Source: Thermanaerothrix sp034436175 (GTDB lineage: Bacteria; Chloroflexota; Anaerolineae; Anaerolineales; Anaerolineaceae). From it: a stretch of DNA of 64,000 nucleotides. Below the pieces are notes generated by a model. The model made no database searches, was not told the DNA's origin, and worked only from the letters and a program-made list of their open reading frames with translations. Shown piece after piece: positions 1 to 7,719 of this stretch (within the stretch, counting starts at the first letter, position 1; each line of letters opens with the position of its first letter). A program made the translations under genes and the position numbers. The stretch is from NCBI GenBank assembly GCA_964427505.1, contig CAYRUO010000002.1, positions 186,001 through 250,000 on the forward strand, written 5' to 3'.

Positions 1-1395
1 GCGGATCTCACGACCAGCCTGAATGGCATAACTCTGGCTAACCCCTTTGAAGGAGTTAGCAATCTCTTCAAGAGCGCGCAGGCGTTTAATGTATTGCTCA
101 AGATCTTCGCGCCGTGCACCCGGGCGAGCCCCTGAGATCGCATCCGCGGCTTCAACAATAACCGCCTCGATGCTCTCTTGCTCTACCTCATGATGATGGG
201 ATGCAATGATGTTCACCACTTTCGACGGCACGCCGTAACGGCGGGCGAATTCGGCACCGATCATCGCATGGGTGCCATCAGTATTATGATCCATGGCCTT
301 ACCCAGGTCATGGAGCAAACCGCCCATGCGTGCGGCTTCTACGTCTGCGCCTAGTTCTGCCGCCAGGACAGCCGCTAATTTGGCAACCTCAACAGCATGT
401 GCTAATTGATTCTGCCCATATGAGGTGCGATATTTGAGACGCCCTAACACCTTGATAATTTCGGGATGCAGGCCGGTAACTCCGGCATCATAGGCAGCCT
501 GCTCGCCTGCCTCGACAATGGCTTTCTCAACCTCACGCTGTTCTTCGCTCAATATTTTCTCGATTTGCGCCGGGTGGATACGCCCGTCACTGATCAAGCG
601 TTCCAACGAGCGCCGCGCAATTTCGCGCCGGATGGGATCGAAGCAGGAAATAGTCACCGTTTCCGGCGTGTCATCTACAATGACATCTACCCCTGCTGCT
701 TGCTCGAATGCGCGAATGTTTCGGCCATTCCGGCCTACAATTCGCCCTTTCATTTCTTCGTTGGGCAGCGAGATCACCGACGTTGTGACACTGGACACAT
801 GATCCGATGCCACACGTTGGATGGCTTCCGCGATCAATTCACGGGCGCGTTTCTCGCCCTCAGCACGTGCTTCGGCTTCAATCTGCCGGATCACACGCGC
901 CATATCTGCCCGCGCTTCTTTCTCGACCTCCGCCAACAGCAAACCGCGCGCTTCTTCCACCGTCATCTGGGCTACGCGCTGGAGTTCAGCCATTTGCTGT
1001 TCATACAAACGCTCAATTTCATTGGCTCGTTTATCCAGGGAGGATTGGCGTTTATTGAGCGCCTGCTCACGCTGTTCCAACCGCTCAATGCGATTATCCA
1101 ATTCCAAGCGGCGCTTCTGCAAGCGATCCTCTTCACGAGCGATCTCCGAACGCCGACGGTTGACCTCGGCTTCGGTTTCTTGAAGAATTTTGAGCGCCTT
1201 GTCACGCGCCTCAATCTCGATTAACTTGGCTTGTTCTGTGGCACTGGCAATTAGGCTATCGGCAATCTCTTTCTGTTCGCGCTGAATTCGAGCCACCAAA
1301 GAACGCCGTAAGAAGTAGATGACCACCCCCACTAAAATCACATCTCCAAGTAAAAGCAACAACGTCATTAACCAGAAATTCCCGTTTGCACCCAT
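1..1395 (-). CDS. rny: Ribonuclease Y (3' end cut by window edge)
   Basis: Membrane-anchored endoribonuclease that starts mRNA decay. Reading the minus strand from ATG at 1395 gives 465 codons without a stop, so the C-terminus lies outside the window; the family is usually about 510-520 residues. Order of parts: one N-terminal membrane helix (about residues 8-28), a long charged coiled coil (about 35-190), a KH domain with the motif VGRNGRNIR just after residue 215, and an HD domain with LLHDLGKAMDHN near residue 358, whose His-Asp pair binds the metal. It starts 13 bases after the recX stop and is probably co-transcribed with recX. Identification is firm; only the end is missing. Confidence 0.95.
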   Translation of the reverse strand, partial: MGANGNFWLMTLLLLLGDVILVGVVIYFLRRSLVARIQREQKEIADSLIASATEQAKLIEIEARDKALKILQETEAEVNRRRSEIAREEDRLQKRRLELDNRIERLEQREQALNKRQSSLDKRANEIERLYEQQMAELQRVAQMTVEEARGLLLAEVEKEARADMARVIRQIEAEARAEGEKRARELIAEAIQRVASDHVSSVTTSVISLPNEEMKGRIVGRNGRNIRAFEQAAGVDVIVDDTPETVTISCFDPIRREIARRSLERLISDGRIHPAQIEKILSEEQREVEKAIVEAGEQAAYDAGVTGLHPEIIKVLGRLKYRTSYGQNQLAHAVEVAKLAAVLAAELGADVEAARMGGLLHDLGKAMDHNTDGTHAMIGAEFARRYGVPSKVVNIIASHHHEVEQESIEAVIVEAADAISGARPGARREDLEQYIKRLRALEEIANSFKGVSQSYAIQAGREIR

Positions 1396-1408
1396 CTTTA
1401 AACCTCAT

Positions 1409-2050
1409 TCATGTCATAGTGTCGTGGGTGGCCTGCATCTCATCCCAGATGCGCCGCACGGTTGTCACAACCGTTCCATAGGCGAAACCCCGCCGCTGTA
1501 AGAAGCCAGCCAATCGCCGCTGGAATGTTGCAAAATCCATGTTTTTCAAGCGTCGTGCGTAACGCAAACCAGCCTGGTAGGCCAGTTCAGAATCCTCGAG
1601 ATCGGCCACCGCTTGTTGAATGTTTTCTTCTGATATTCCCTTCTGGCGAAGTTCAAAAGCAATTAGGCGTCGGCTGCGCGGACGGCTCAGACTGCGACTT
1701 TCTGCCCACGCCCGAGCAAAACGGTCATCACGCACCAACCCTTCTTCGATTAGACGGTGAAGGGTGGCATCAATAACCGAAGCATCAAACCCTTTGCCCT
1801 CAAGTTTGCTCCGTAGCTCGGCCTCGGAGCGGGGACGGAAATTTAGGTACCGGAGTGCCGCCTGATAGGCAGCCTCACGCGTTTCCTCGGCCTGGAGGCT
1901 GGCAATTTTCTCGTCACTTAGGGTTTGTCCAACCCGCAACCAGGCCGCCACAATGCGTGACAAACCAAAGGCAAATGAGCCGTCGAGGTAGACATTAACC
2001 CGATTTGGGTTGCGTTTCTGTACGCGCAGCGCCGTGATTTTGTGCTCCAT
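1409..2050 (-). CDS. recX: RecX family regulatory protein
   Basis: 213 residues. RecX proteins bind RecA filaments and usually restrain recombination and the SOS response. The fold is seen as tandem three-helix repeats: the stretch after ALRYLNFRPRSEAELRSKL, then GLVRDDRFARAWAES and a third repeat ending near RRGF. A 60-residue basic N-terminal part precedes them, with VNVYLDG as in many Chloroflexota homologues. I chose ATG 2050; an in-frame start at 2164 would add 38 residues that do not look like the family. Neither start has a clear Shine-Dalgarno site. recA is not in the window, and rny follows after 13 bases. Confidence 0.88.
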   Translation of the reverse strand: MEHKITALRVQKRNPNRVNVYLDGSFAFGLSRIVAAWLRVGQTLSDEKIASLQAEETREAAYQAALRYLNFRPRSEAELRSKLEGKGFDASVIDATLHRLIEEGLVRDDRFARAWAESRSLSRPRSRRLIAFELRQKGISEENIQQAVADLEDSELAYQAGLRYARRLKNMDFATFQRRLAGFLQRRGFAYGTVVTTVRRIWDEMQATHDTMT

Positions 2051-2383
2051 TTTGTCAAATTTCAATGCGCTGCTTCGCCCGTCTTTTCGGCTTTGCTCAC
2101 GTCCCTTTAACAGGACGACCAGAATAGTATGAATGGGCCATAGACGGGGCACCGAGATAATCAATCACCCGGCCCACAACACTTAACAGCCCCGGCCAAT
2201 TCAGAAATCCTCTTCTCTGAATCAATCTCCAGGTTACCCATCCGTCGTGACTTTCTGGTCGGTGAGCAATTTTCCATGATCTTAGTATTCAAAACCCTAA
2301 TACTCAACTGCGTGCTTTACGTAGCACACAGAGCCATCTTGACTAGGCACAGCAGCGAAGGAAATATCAGAATTTGTTAATCA
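2051..2383 (-). other. Long untranslated stretch upstream of recX
   Basis: About 400 bases separate recX from the creatininase gene (2051-2450). I see no convincing protein gene. If transcription starts at the candidate promoter at 2384-2412, the recX mRNA would have a leader of over 300 nt. It contains short inverted repeats such as GTGCT-N6-AGCAC near 2312-2328 and ATTCAGA/TCTGAAT near 2200-2225. None matches a riboswitch class I can name. Confidence 0.3.
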
Positions 2384-2412
2384 ATTATACACGATCCTTT
2401 AACAAACATAAG
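2384..2412 (-). promoter_or_regulatory. Candidate promoter for recX-rny
   Basis: A perfect TATAAT lies on the minus strand at 2389-2384. The -35 region (2412-2407, CTTATG) is poor, so the call rests on the -10 box and on its position in the only sizeable gap upstream of recX. Confidence 0.3.
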
Positions 2413-2450
2413 TAATTTGGCAACTGTAATATCCCAATTTAGATCATTTC

Positions 2451-3131
2451 CTAGAAATTCAGCAGAGCCAATACGTCTTGAAGCGCCGCATCAAATATTT
2501 CCTGGAGGATCGTTTCCTCAACCTGATAACTCCCTCCAAATACACCATCACCAAATATTGCCCGCGTTTCCTCGGTGTTAAGCAGACCCTGATAGCCTTG
2601 TACGTGTTTCTCGCCTTGGGGCAAGTCCGCCACACGGGTAAATGAGAAAGCCTCTGCCCATCCGGCGTGATAAACCTTAATCCCATAACGGGCTGCTACG
2701 GCTTCAACGCTGTGAGATTGCCACCAGGCATACCACGCAACTTTCATGCCCGGTTTACGGTTTGCCAGTTCAACCAGCACGTTCTGGGCAGCGACGTTCC
2801 CCCCATGGCCGTTTAACACCAGAAAACGCCGAAAACCCTGTTCGTACAAACTGGTTATTAAATCTTCAACCACCCGAATAAACGTCTCTGTGCGCAATGA
2901 AATCGTACCCGGATAGGATAGAAAATAGGGCGATATACCAAAATTCAAGGGCGGTGCCACCAATACCCCACTCTGACGACTGGCGGCATCGGCCAACGCC
3001 AACGGAATTTTCACGTCGGTTAAAAGGCTCAGATAGCCATGTTGTTCACACGCCCCTAAGACCACCATAACCCGGTTATCGCGTTCTAGGTAGCGTTCAA
3101 CATCCATCCAATTAAGTTCTTCAAAGCGCAT
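2451..3131 (-). CDS. Creatininase-family amidohydrolase
   Basis: 226 residues, slightly short for the family (about 240-260). Members are metal-dependent amide hydrolases such as creatininase and the mycofactocin peptidase MftE. Seen: GACEQHG with Glu29 and His31, Asp39, the signature NGHGGN near residue 108, and HAGWAEAF near 154-161 carrying a late Glu. These are the expected metal ligands. The ATG at 3131 has a good Shine-Dalgarno (GGGAGG). It follows the leuS terminator by about 25 bases, so it may be transcribed by read-through or from its own weak promoter. The substrate cannot be told; no mycofactocin or creatine genes are nearby. Confidence 0.85.
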   Translation of the reverse strand: MRFEELNWMDVERYLERDNRVMVVLGACEQHGYLSLLTDVKIPLALADAASRQSGVLVAPPLNFGISPYFLSYPGTISLRTETFIRVVEDLITSLYEQGFRRFLVLNGHGGNVAAQNVLVELANRKPGMKVAWYAWWQSHSVEAVAARYGIKVYHAGWAEAFSFTRVADLPQGEKHVQGYQGLLNTEETRAIFGDGVFGGSYQVEETILQEIFDAALQDVLALLNF

Positions 3132-3156
3132 GGAGAGCCTCCCTTGCCAAAGGCAA

Positions 3157-3197
3157 AATAAAAAAGGGCGCTGCTCATATCCTGTCGAGCAGCACCC
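3157..3197 (-). terminator. Intrinsic terminator after leuS
   Basis: Minus-strand stem of 11 pairs (arms 3187-3197 and 3166-3176, one G-U pair, 10-base loop) followed by a T-rich run (TTTTTTATTTT, 3165-3155). It lies 9 bases past the leuS stop codon. Confidence 0.88.
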
Positions 3198-3205
3198 TAT
3201 CAGGC

Positions 3206-5677
3206 TTAGACCACGATGCTGACTAATCGCCGCGGCACGTAGATGATTTGCCGCGGTGGTTTCCCACCCAAATAGCGCTGGACAGCTTCGCTTTGCAAAG
3301 CCAGTGCTTTAACTTCTTCATCACTGATCTCCGCATTCACCGATAAGCGATCGCGCACCTTTCCGTTCACCTGAACTACAATGGTAATTAATTCCTCTTT
3401 AGCCGCCTCTTCATCTACCTGTGGCCAGGCTTGGGTATGGACCGAGTAGGGCTTGCCCAATAGCGCCCAGATTTCCTCGCTGATGTGAGGACACACCGGC
3501 GCCAGCATGCGCAAATAGATGTCCACCGCTTCCTCCCAGGCAGGACTGCCCCAGGCACCACCTTGTTTGGCTTTGCTCATTTCATTGAGCAGTTCCATGA
3601 GAGAAGACACGATGGTGTTAAACTCGAACTCGCGAAAGTCACGCGTCACCGAGCGCAAGGTCTGATGCACTTTGCGCCGCAACTGACGCAGAGTCGCCTC
3701 ATCAGCCTGGTTCTGCTCGCCAGCCGGTTCCAGGATAACCGACCAAACCCGCTTCAGCCAACGATGGACACCTTCAATCCCGCCGCTGTTCCATGGACCA
3801 CCCTGATCCCAACGGGCAAAGAACATCAAATAAGCACGTACTGTATCCGCACCGTAGCGCGCGACTAAATCATCCGGGGCAATCACATTTCCACGGCTCT
3901 TCGACATTTTCTCCGAATCTTCGCCCAAAACCATACCCTGATTGCGCAGTTGCAACATGGGCTCATTGCCTTTGGTAATCCCAATATCCCGACAGGCTTT
4001 ATGGAAAAAGCGCGTATAAATCAGGTGCATGGTTGCGTGCTCAATCCCCCCCGTATAAGTATCAACGGGCATCCAGTAGTCATACTCACGGGGGTCAAAG
4101 GGCCACTGATCATAATGAGGACTTAGATAGCGCAAGTGATACCAGGATGAACACATAAACGTGTCCATGGTATCCGTCTCCCGCTCGGCAGGTCCTCCAC
4201 AGGTCGGGCAGGTGGTAAACCGCCAGGTGGGATGTAACTTCAGCGGGCTTTCACCGGTAGGTCGCCATTCGACATCATCCGGTAGTAACACCGGCAATTG
4301 ATCTTCAGGAACGGGCACGATACCACACTGTGGGCAGTAAATAATGGGGATGGGCGCACCCCAGTAACGCTGTCGCGAAATCAGCCAGTCACGCAGTTTA
4401 TAGGAAACCTCAGCGCGTCCCAGTCCATGGGCTTCCAGATACGCAATGACCTTGCGAATACCCGGATCATTATGGCCTTTCCCATTGACATAAGTGCCGT
4501 TCAACGGCCCACTGTTAATCATGTATCCCGGCCCGGTATAGGCTTGCTCCATGGTGTCACCATCTAACACCATACCTTCGGGTTGGATAACGGGAATGAT
4601 GCGCAAGCCGTATTTACGGGCAAAGGCAAAGTCACGTTCGTCATGGGCCGGGACCGCCATAATGGCACCGGTGCCATAACTCATTAATACGTAATCCGCA
4701 ATCCAAATCGGGATGCGCTCGCCATTGACCGGATTAATGGCATACCCGCCGGTAAACACGCCTGTCTTTTCACGATCGGTGGCCTCGCGTTGAATATCGG
4801 ACTGGCGGAGAGCTTGATAAATGTAGGCTTCAACCGCCGCCTTCTGTTCGGGGGTGGTCACCTTCTCGACCAATGGGTGCTCTGGAGCGAGCACCATAAA
4901 CGTTGCCCCCCACAGCGTATCCGGCCGCGTGGTGAAGACCTCGATGGGGTCTCCTTGTTCGGTCCGAAATGTTACCGCCGCTCCCTCAGAACGTCCGATC
5001 CAATTAATTTGCAGTGTGCGCACCCGCTCCGGCCAATCAATTCCTTCGAATGAAAGCAACTCTTCGGCATACTTTGTTAGGCGGAAGAACCACTGCTCCA
5101 AGTTTTTCTTGATCACCGGGGTTCCACAGCGTTCACAAACACGATCTTCGCCAACCACCTGTTCACGAGCCAATGTGGTGTTGCAGGACGGACACCAATC
5201 CACCATCCCGCCCTTGCGGTAAGCCAAACCATGCTTGTAGAATTGCAAAAAGAACCACTGTGTCCAACGGTAATATTCAGGATCCGAACTGATGGCTTCA
5301 CGCCGCCAATCAAACATCGCCCCCATGCTCTTGAGCTGCTTGCGCATCCGTTCGATGTTGCGGTAAGTCCACTCCTTGGGGTGAATGTTGTGTTTGATTG
5401 CCGCGTTCTCTGCCGGTAGGCCAAAGGCATCGAAGCCCATCGGGAACAGCACATTGTATCCCTGCATACGCATAAAACGCGCCCGCGCATCCGATGGCGT
5501 CATCGCATACCAGTGACCAATATGCAGATCCCCTGAAGGATATGGCAACATCGTCAAGGCATAGTGCTTTGGACGGCTGTAATCAATATCGGCATGATAC
5601 AAACCATCCGCCTCCCATTTTTCCTGCCATTTGCGTTCAATTTCAGTTGGGTTATACGTTGGAACCGAGATATTCAT
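3206..5677 (-). CDS. leuS: Leucyl-tRNA synthetase
   Basis: 823 residues, normal length for a bacterial LeuRS. It charges tRNA-Leu and proofreads mischarged tRNA. Seen in order: HIGH at residues 52-55 in a Rossmann catalytic core; a zinc-type cluster CPSCN...CERCG near 185-210; the CP1 editing domain with TTRPDTLWGATF and the acidic GTGAIMAVPAHDERD region; a second CP..C/CPTCG cluster; KMSKS near 588-592; and the C-terminal anticodon-binding and tRNA-binding domains. Start ATG 5677 has AGGAG about 12 bases upstream. The gene sits behind a leucine T-box, so its expression should rise when tRNA-Leu is uncharged. A strong terminator follows. Confidence 0.98.
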   Translation of the reverse strand: MNISVPTYNPTEIERKWQEKWEADGLYHADIDYSRPKHYALTMLPYPSGDLHIGHWYAMTPSDARARFMRMQGYNVLFPMGFDAFGLPAENAAIKHNIHPKEWTYRNIERMRKQLKSMGAMFDWRREAISSDPEYYRWTQWFFLQFYKHGLAYRKGGMVDWCPSCNTTLAREQVVGEDRVCERCGTPVIKKNLEQWFFRLTKYAEELLSFEGIDWPERVRTLQINWIGRSEGAAVTFRTEQGDPIEVFTTRPDTLWGATFMVLAPEHPLVEKVTTPEQKAAVEAYIYQALRQSDIQREATDREKTGVFTGGYAINPVNGERIPIWIADYVLMSYGTGAIMAVPAHDERDFAFARKYGLRIIPVIQPEGMVLDGDTMEQAYTGPGYMINSGPLNGTYVNGKGHNDPGIRKVIAYLEAHGLGRAEVSYKLRDWLISRQRYWGAPIPIIYCPQCGIVPVPEDQLPVLLPDDVEWRPTGESPLKLHPTWRFTTCPTCGGPAERETDTMDTFMCSSWYHLRYLSPHYDQWPFDPREYDYWMPVDTYTGGIEHATMHLIYTRFFHKACRDIGITKGNEPMLQLRNQGMVLGEDSEKMSKSRGNVIAPDDLVARYGADTVRAYLMFFARWDQGGPWNSGGIEGVHRWLKRVWSVILEPAGEQNQADEATLRQLRRKVHQTLRSVTRDFREFEFNTIVSSLMELLNEMSKAKQGGAWGSPAWEEAVDIYLRMLAPVCPHISEEIWALLGKPYSVHTQAWPQVDEEAAKEELITIVVQVNGKVRDRLSVNAEISDEEVKALALQSEAVQRYLGGKPPRQIIYVPRRLVSIVV

Positions 5678-5710
5678 CCTCGATCACTCCTGAATTAGCA
5701 ATCTTGGTTC

Positions 5711-5980
5711 AAAACAAAACAACCTTCGCCACGACAGGGACGAAGGTTGTTCTCCGCGGTACCACCCCGATTGCCCGAGCCGATTCATCACCATACTCGG
5801 ACCACTCATTGATGCGCTAACGGGCATCACCCGTCCCTGGCTACTTGCTGTTCACCCGGGCGACCTGCCTCGAGAATCAAGGCGGCAGGCGAGTTCGATC
5901 TCGTTGGCCCTCCGCAAAGGCCTTGCCGGGTTTCCACCCTCCCCGACTCTCTGGCGGATGATCTACTACTCCTGCCCTGG
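5711..5980 (-). promoter_or_regulatory. T-box riboswitch, leucine specifier CTC, upstream of leuS
   Basis: Minus-strand leader with all T-box parts. The Stem I base pairs GGCAGG (about 5976-5971) with CCTGCC (5889-5884). The AGAGAG motif is at 5952-5947. The specifier loop GAACTCG has codon CTC at 5893-5891, which reads Leu. The T-box GGGTGGTACCGCGG is at 5767-5754, where TGGT can pair with the ACCA end of tRNA-Leu. The terminator has an 11-bp stem (5751-5741 with 5728-5718) and a T-rich tail to about 5709. Uncharged tRNA-Leu is expected to favour the antiterminator and allow leuS transcription. The specifier assignment is by inspection but agrees with the gene downstream. Confidence 0.93.
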
Positions 5981-6025
5981 TCTTACAAAGTGAGCCGGGA
6001 GATGGCTCCTGGCTCACATCTCGTG

Positions 6026-6098
6026 TGGACCCAGGGGGATTCGAACCCCCGACCTTCTCAATGCCATTGAGACGCGCTCCCAACTGCGCTATGGGCCC
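6026..6098 (-). tRNA. tRNA-Ala, anticodon GGC
   Basis: 73-nt cloverleaf on the minus strand. The acceptor stem GGGCCCA/TGGGTCC contains the G3:U70 pair that marks alanine tRNAs. The anticodon stem TCTCA/TGAGA encloses ATGGCAT, giving anticodon GGC (codons GCC and GCT). The T-arm GGGGGTTCGAATCCCCC is perfect. The 3' CCA is not encoded (A73 is followed by CAC), so it must be added after transcription. It lies about 45 bases upstream of the T-box leader. Confidence 0.97.
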
Positions 6099-6127
6099 AT
6101 TTGGTTTTTTAAGGTTCGGCTTGCGCC

Positions 6128-6203
6128 TGGTGGACCTGAGGGGATTCGAACCCCTGACCTCTTCAGTGCGATTGAAGCGCGCTCCCAACTGCGCTACAGG
6201 CCC
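6128..6203 (-). tRNA. tRNA-Ala, anticodon CGC
   Basis: Cloverleaf on the minus strand, 73 nt plus an encoded CCA (6130-6128). The acceptor stem GGGCCTG/CAGGTCC has G3:U70. The anticodon loop ATCGCAC in the stem CTTCA/TGAAG gives CGC, which reads GCG. The D-arm is the same as in the neighbouring tRNA-Ala(GGC), which suggests tandem duplication and divergence. It is the first gene after the promoter at 6221-6249. Confidence 0.97.
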
Positions 6204-6220
6204 TCATCAAGGGTAATCAA

Positions 6221-6249
6221 ATTCTAATCGGAAGGCTTTACGCTGTCAA
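6221..6249 (-). promoter_or_regulatory. Strong sigma-70-type promoter for the tRNA-Ala/T-box/leuS unit
   Basis: On the minus strand, TTGACA (6249-6244), a 17-base spacer and TAGAAT (6226-6221). Transcription would start about 10 bases before the first tRNA-Ala gene. I see no other promoter of this quality between here and leuS. Confidence 0.85.
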
Positions 6250-6319
6250 GGAACGCATTACTACGTGCAAATTCATTGTTCCCCACCTCCCAATCCAAGA
6301 ACCTTAATCCATCGAAAGA

Positions 6320-6336
6320 TTGGCACAGTTCTTGCA
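6320..6336 (+). promoter_or_regulatory. Sigma-54-like -24/-12 element
   Basis: TTGGCAC-N5-TTGCA with GG at 6322-6323 and GC at 6334-6335, exactly 10 bases between the two dinucleotides, as in the sigma-54 consensus. The predicted start is near 6347, about 20-30 bases before the first gene of the ftsZ cluster. No sigma-54 activator gene is in the window, so function is unproven. Confidence 0.45.
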
Positions 6337-6373
6337 TTTGTATATGGCAATCCCCTGAGCCTTAGTGAGTGCC

Positions 6374-7708
6374 ATGAGACGATCTGAGACGCGCCAATTC
6401 CAATCTCCATACCCCTTACTCTCCCCCAGTCGTTTGGGATTTCATTATTTTCCCGACACACTGCATTATACTGCCCGCGATCTTCAAATCTGGTTGCCAC
6501 TCCTCATGCGTCTCAAGGTGGGTTGGCTGGTATTGGTTTCATCTTCCGCACGGGCCATCCCAGAAGAATTCATCCGCGGCCTTATTCATCAAGCCATCAC
6601 CCCGCTGATCCAATTCCCGTTCTCGCCATCTGCTCCTCCCGACTTCAAAGAAGTTGCTCCGATCATTGAGGCTTATATCAAATGGGGCTGTCGCTATATT
6701 CAAATTTTTGACCGCCCTAATCTCAAATCCACCTGGGGGATGTCTTACTGGACTCACCCCGACTTGACCGAAGCGTTTGTAGATGCCTTTTTGCCCTGGG
6801 CACAGTGGATTGTAAAATGTGGAGGCAACCCGATCCTTGCTCCCCTTTATCCTGGAGGCGATTACTGGGATACAGCCTTCCTCCAAAATGTGCTTATCAT
6901 TCTAGAACGCCGACATCAATATGACATTATTGACAACTTACACCTCTCTGCCTATGCCTGGACCCACGATCATCCCCTTGAGTGGGGACAAGGGGGACCC
7001 TTAGCCTGGCCTGAAGCACGTCCCTATGATCAAAACGCTCAAGCGCAAGATCACCGAGGGTTCCGTATTTTTGAATGGTATGAAGCCATTGCACAAGCCG
7101 TCCTAGAACGTTCTCTGCCTATCCACCTATATCACGCCGGACTGCCCTGCGATCCTTTGTCCTTTAGTCATCGCCCCAACTCAAGCCATCCCACCGAACT
7201 CCCTGCTACACAAGAGGTATTTCTCTCTCTTTATTCCACCTCATTACCCTCGCCGAACGAGTATCCCCCATATTTAGCATCCTGCAACTTCTGGCTGCTC
7301 GCCGCATCGGCTGACAGCCCCTTCGATTCCCAGGCTTGGTTTCAAGAGGGAAAACCGCTTACCCCCATCTTAACCCAGTGGTTAGATCCCCATTCGGTGC
7401 ACTCAGATTCTAAGAGTTCATTAGAGACCTCAGACATGCTGGAGCGCATGAGGCGCCCTATTCGGCATTACGTGCTTTTGCCTCCTAATTGGCGTGTTCA
7501 CCCAGAAACCATTTCTTTTCTACTCACTCAGATCCCAGCCGGAGATCAACCCACATTTGGGAGTTCGGTGGCTGAAGCGATGTTTGCCCAACGTGTAACC
7601 GTGGTAGAGCCTGAACAACACCTCCCTGAAATTTTCGCCCAATTAAAAGCCAACGGCTGTGAGGTACAAAGCGTGCAATTGACCCCTAGTTCCCAATTTT
7701 CAGAATAG
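6374..7708 (+). CDS. Hypothetical protein, TIM-barrel-like, upstream of ftsZ
   Basis: About 444 residues from ATG 6374 (GTG 6365 is in frame and possible). I do not recognise a named family. The first 300 residues have the look of a glycoside-hydrolase-like barrel: LGFHYFPDTLHY at the start, alternating strand and helix segments such as ACRYIQIFD-type strands (WGCRYIQIFDRPNL), and a strand ending in LHLSAYAWTHDHP. No clear catalytic Glu pair can be assigned. There is no signal peptide, so it should be cytoplasmic. The last 100 residues seem to form a separate alpha/beta part. It is followed 11 bases later by ftsZ, and the whole 6.4-11.1 kb run looks like one operon. Confidence 0.75.
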   Translation: MRRSETRQFQSPYPLLSPSRLGFHYFPDTLHYTARDLQIWLPLLMRLKVGWLVLVSSSARAIPEEFIRGLIHQAITPLIQFPFSPSAPPDFKEVAPIIEAYIKWGCRYIQIFDRPNLKSTWGMSYWTHPDLTEAFVDAFLPWAQWIVKCGGNPILAPLYPGGDYWDTAFLQNVLIILERRHQYDIIDNLHLSAYAWTHDHPLEWGQGGPLAWPEARPYDQNAQAQDHRGFRIFEWYEAIAQAVLERSLPIHLYHAGLPCDPLSFSHRPNSSHPTELPATQEVFLSLYSTSLPSPNEYPPYLASCNFWLLAASADSPFDSQAWFQEGKPLTPILTQWLDPHSVHSDSKSSLETSDMLERMRRPIRHYVLLPPNWRVHPETISFLLTQIPAGDQPTFGSSVAEAMFAQRVTVVEPEQHLPEIFAQLKANGCEVQSVQLTPSSQFSE

Positions 7709-7719
7709 CGAGGTGCGCC

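Noticed and set aside
1..1395. Plus-strand reading frames between 466 and 1224
   Set aside because: They are complements of the RNase Y gene, which is certain from its KH and HD motifs.
2051..2164. recX start at 2164
   Set aside because: The 38 extra residues are unlike RecX, and the usual start fits ATG 2050.
5877..6216. Open reading frames across the T-box and tRNA-Ala genes, on both strands
   Set aside because: They lie over clear structured RNA genes and have no family resemblance or ribosome sites.
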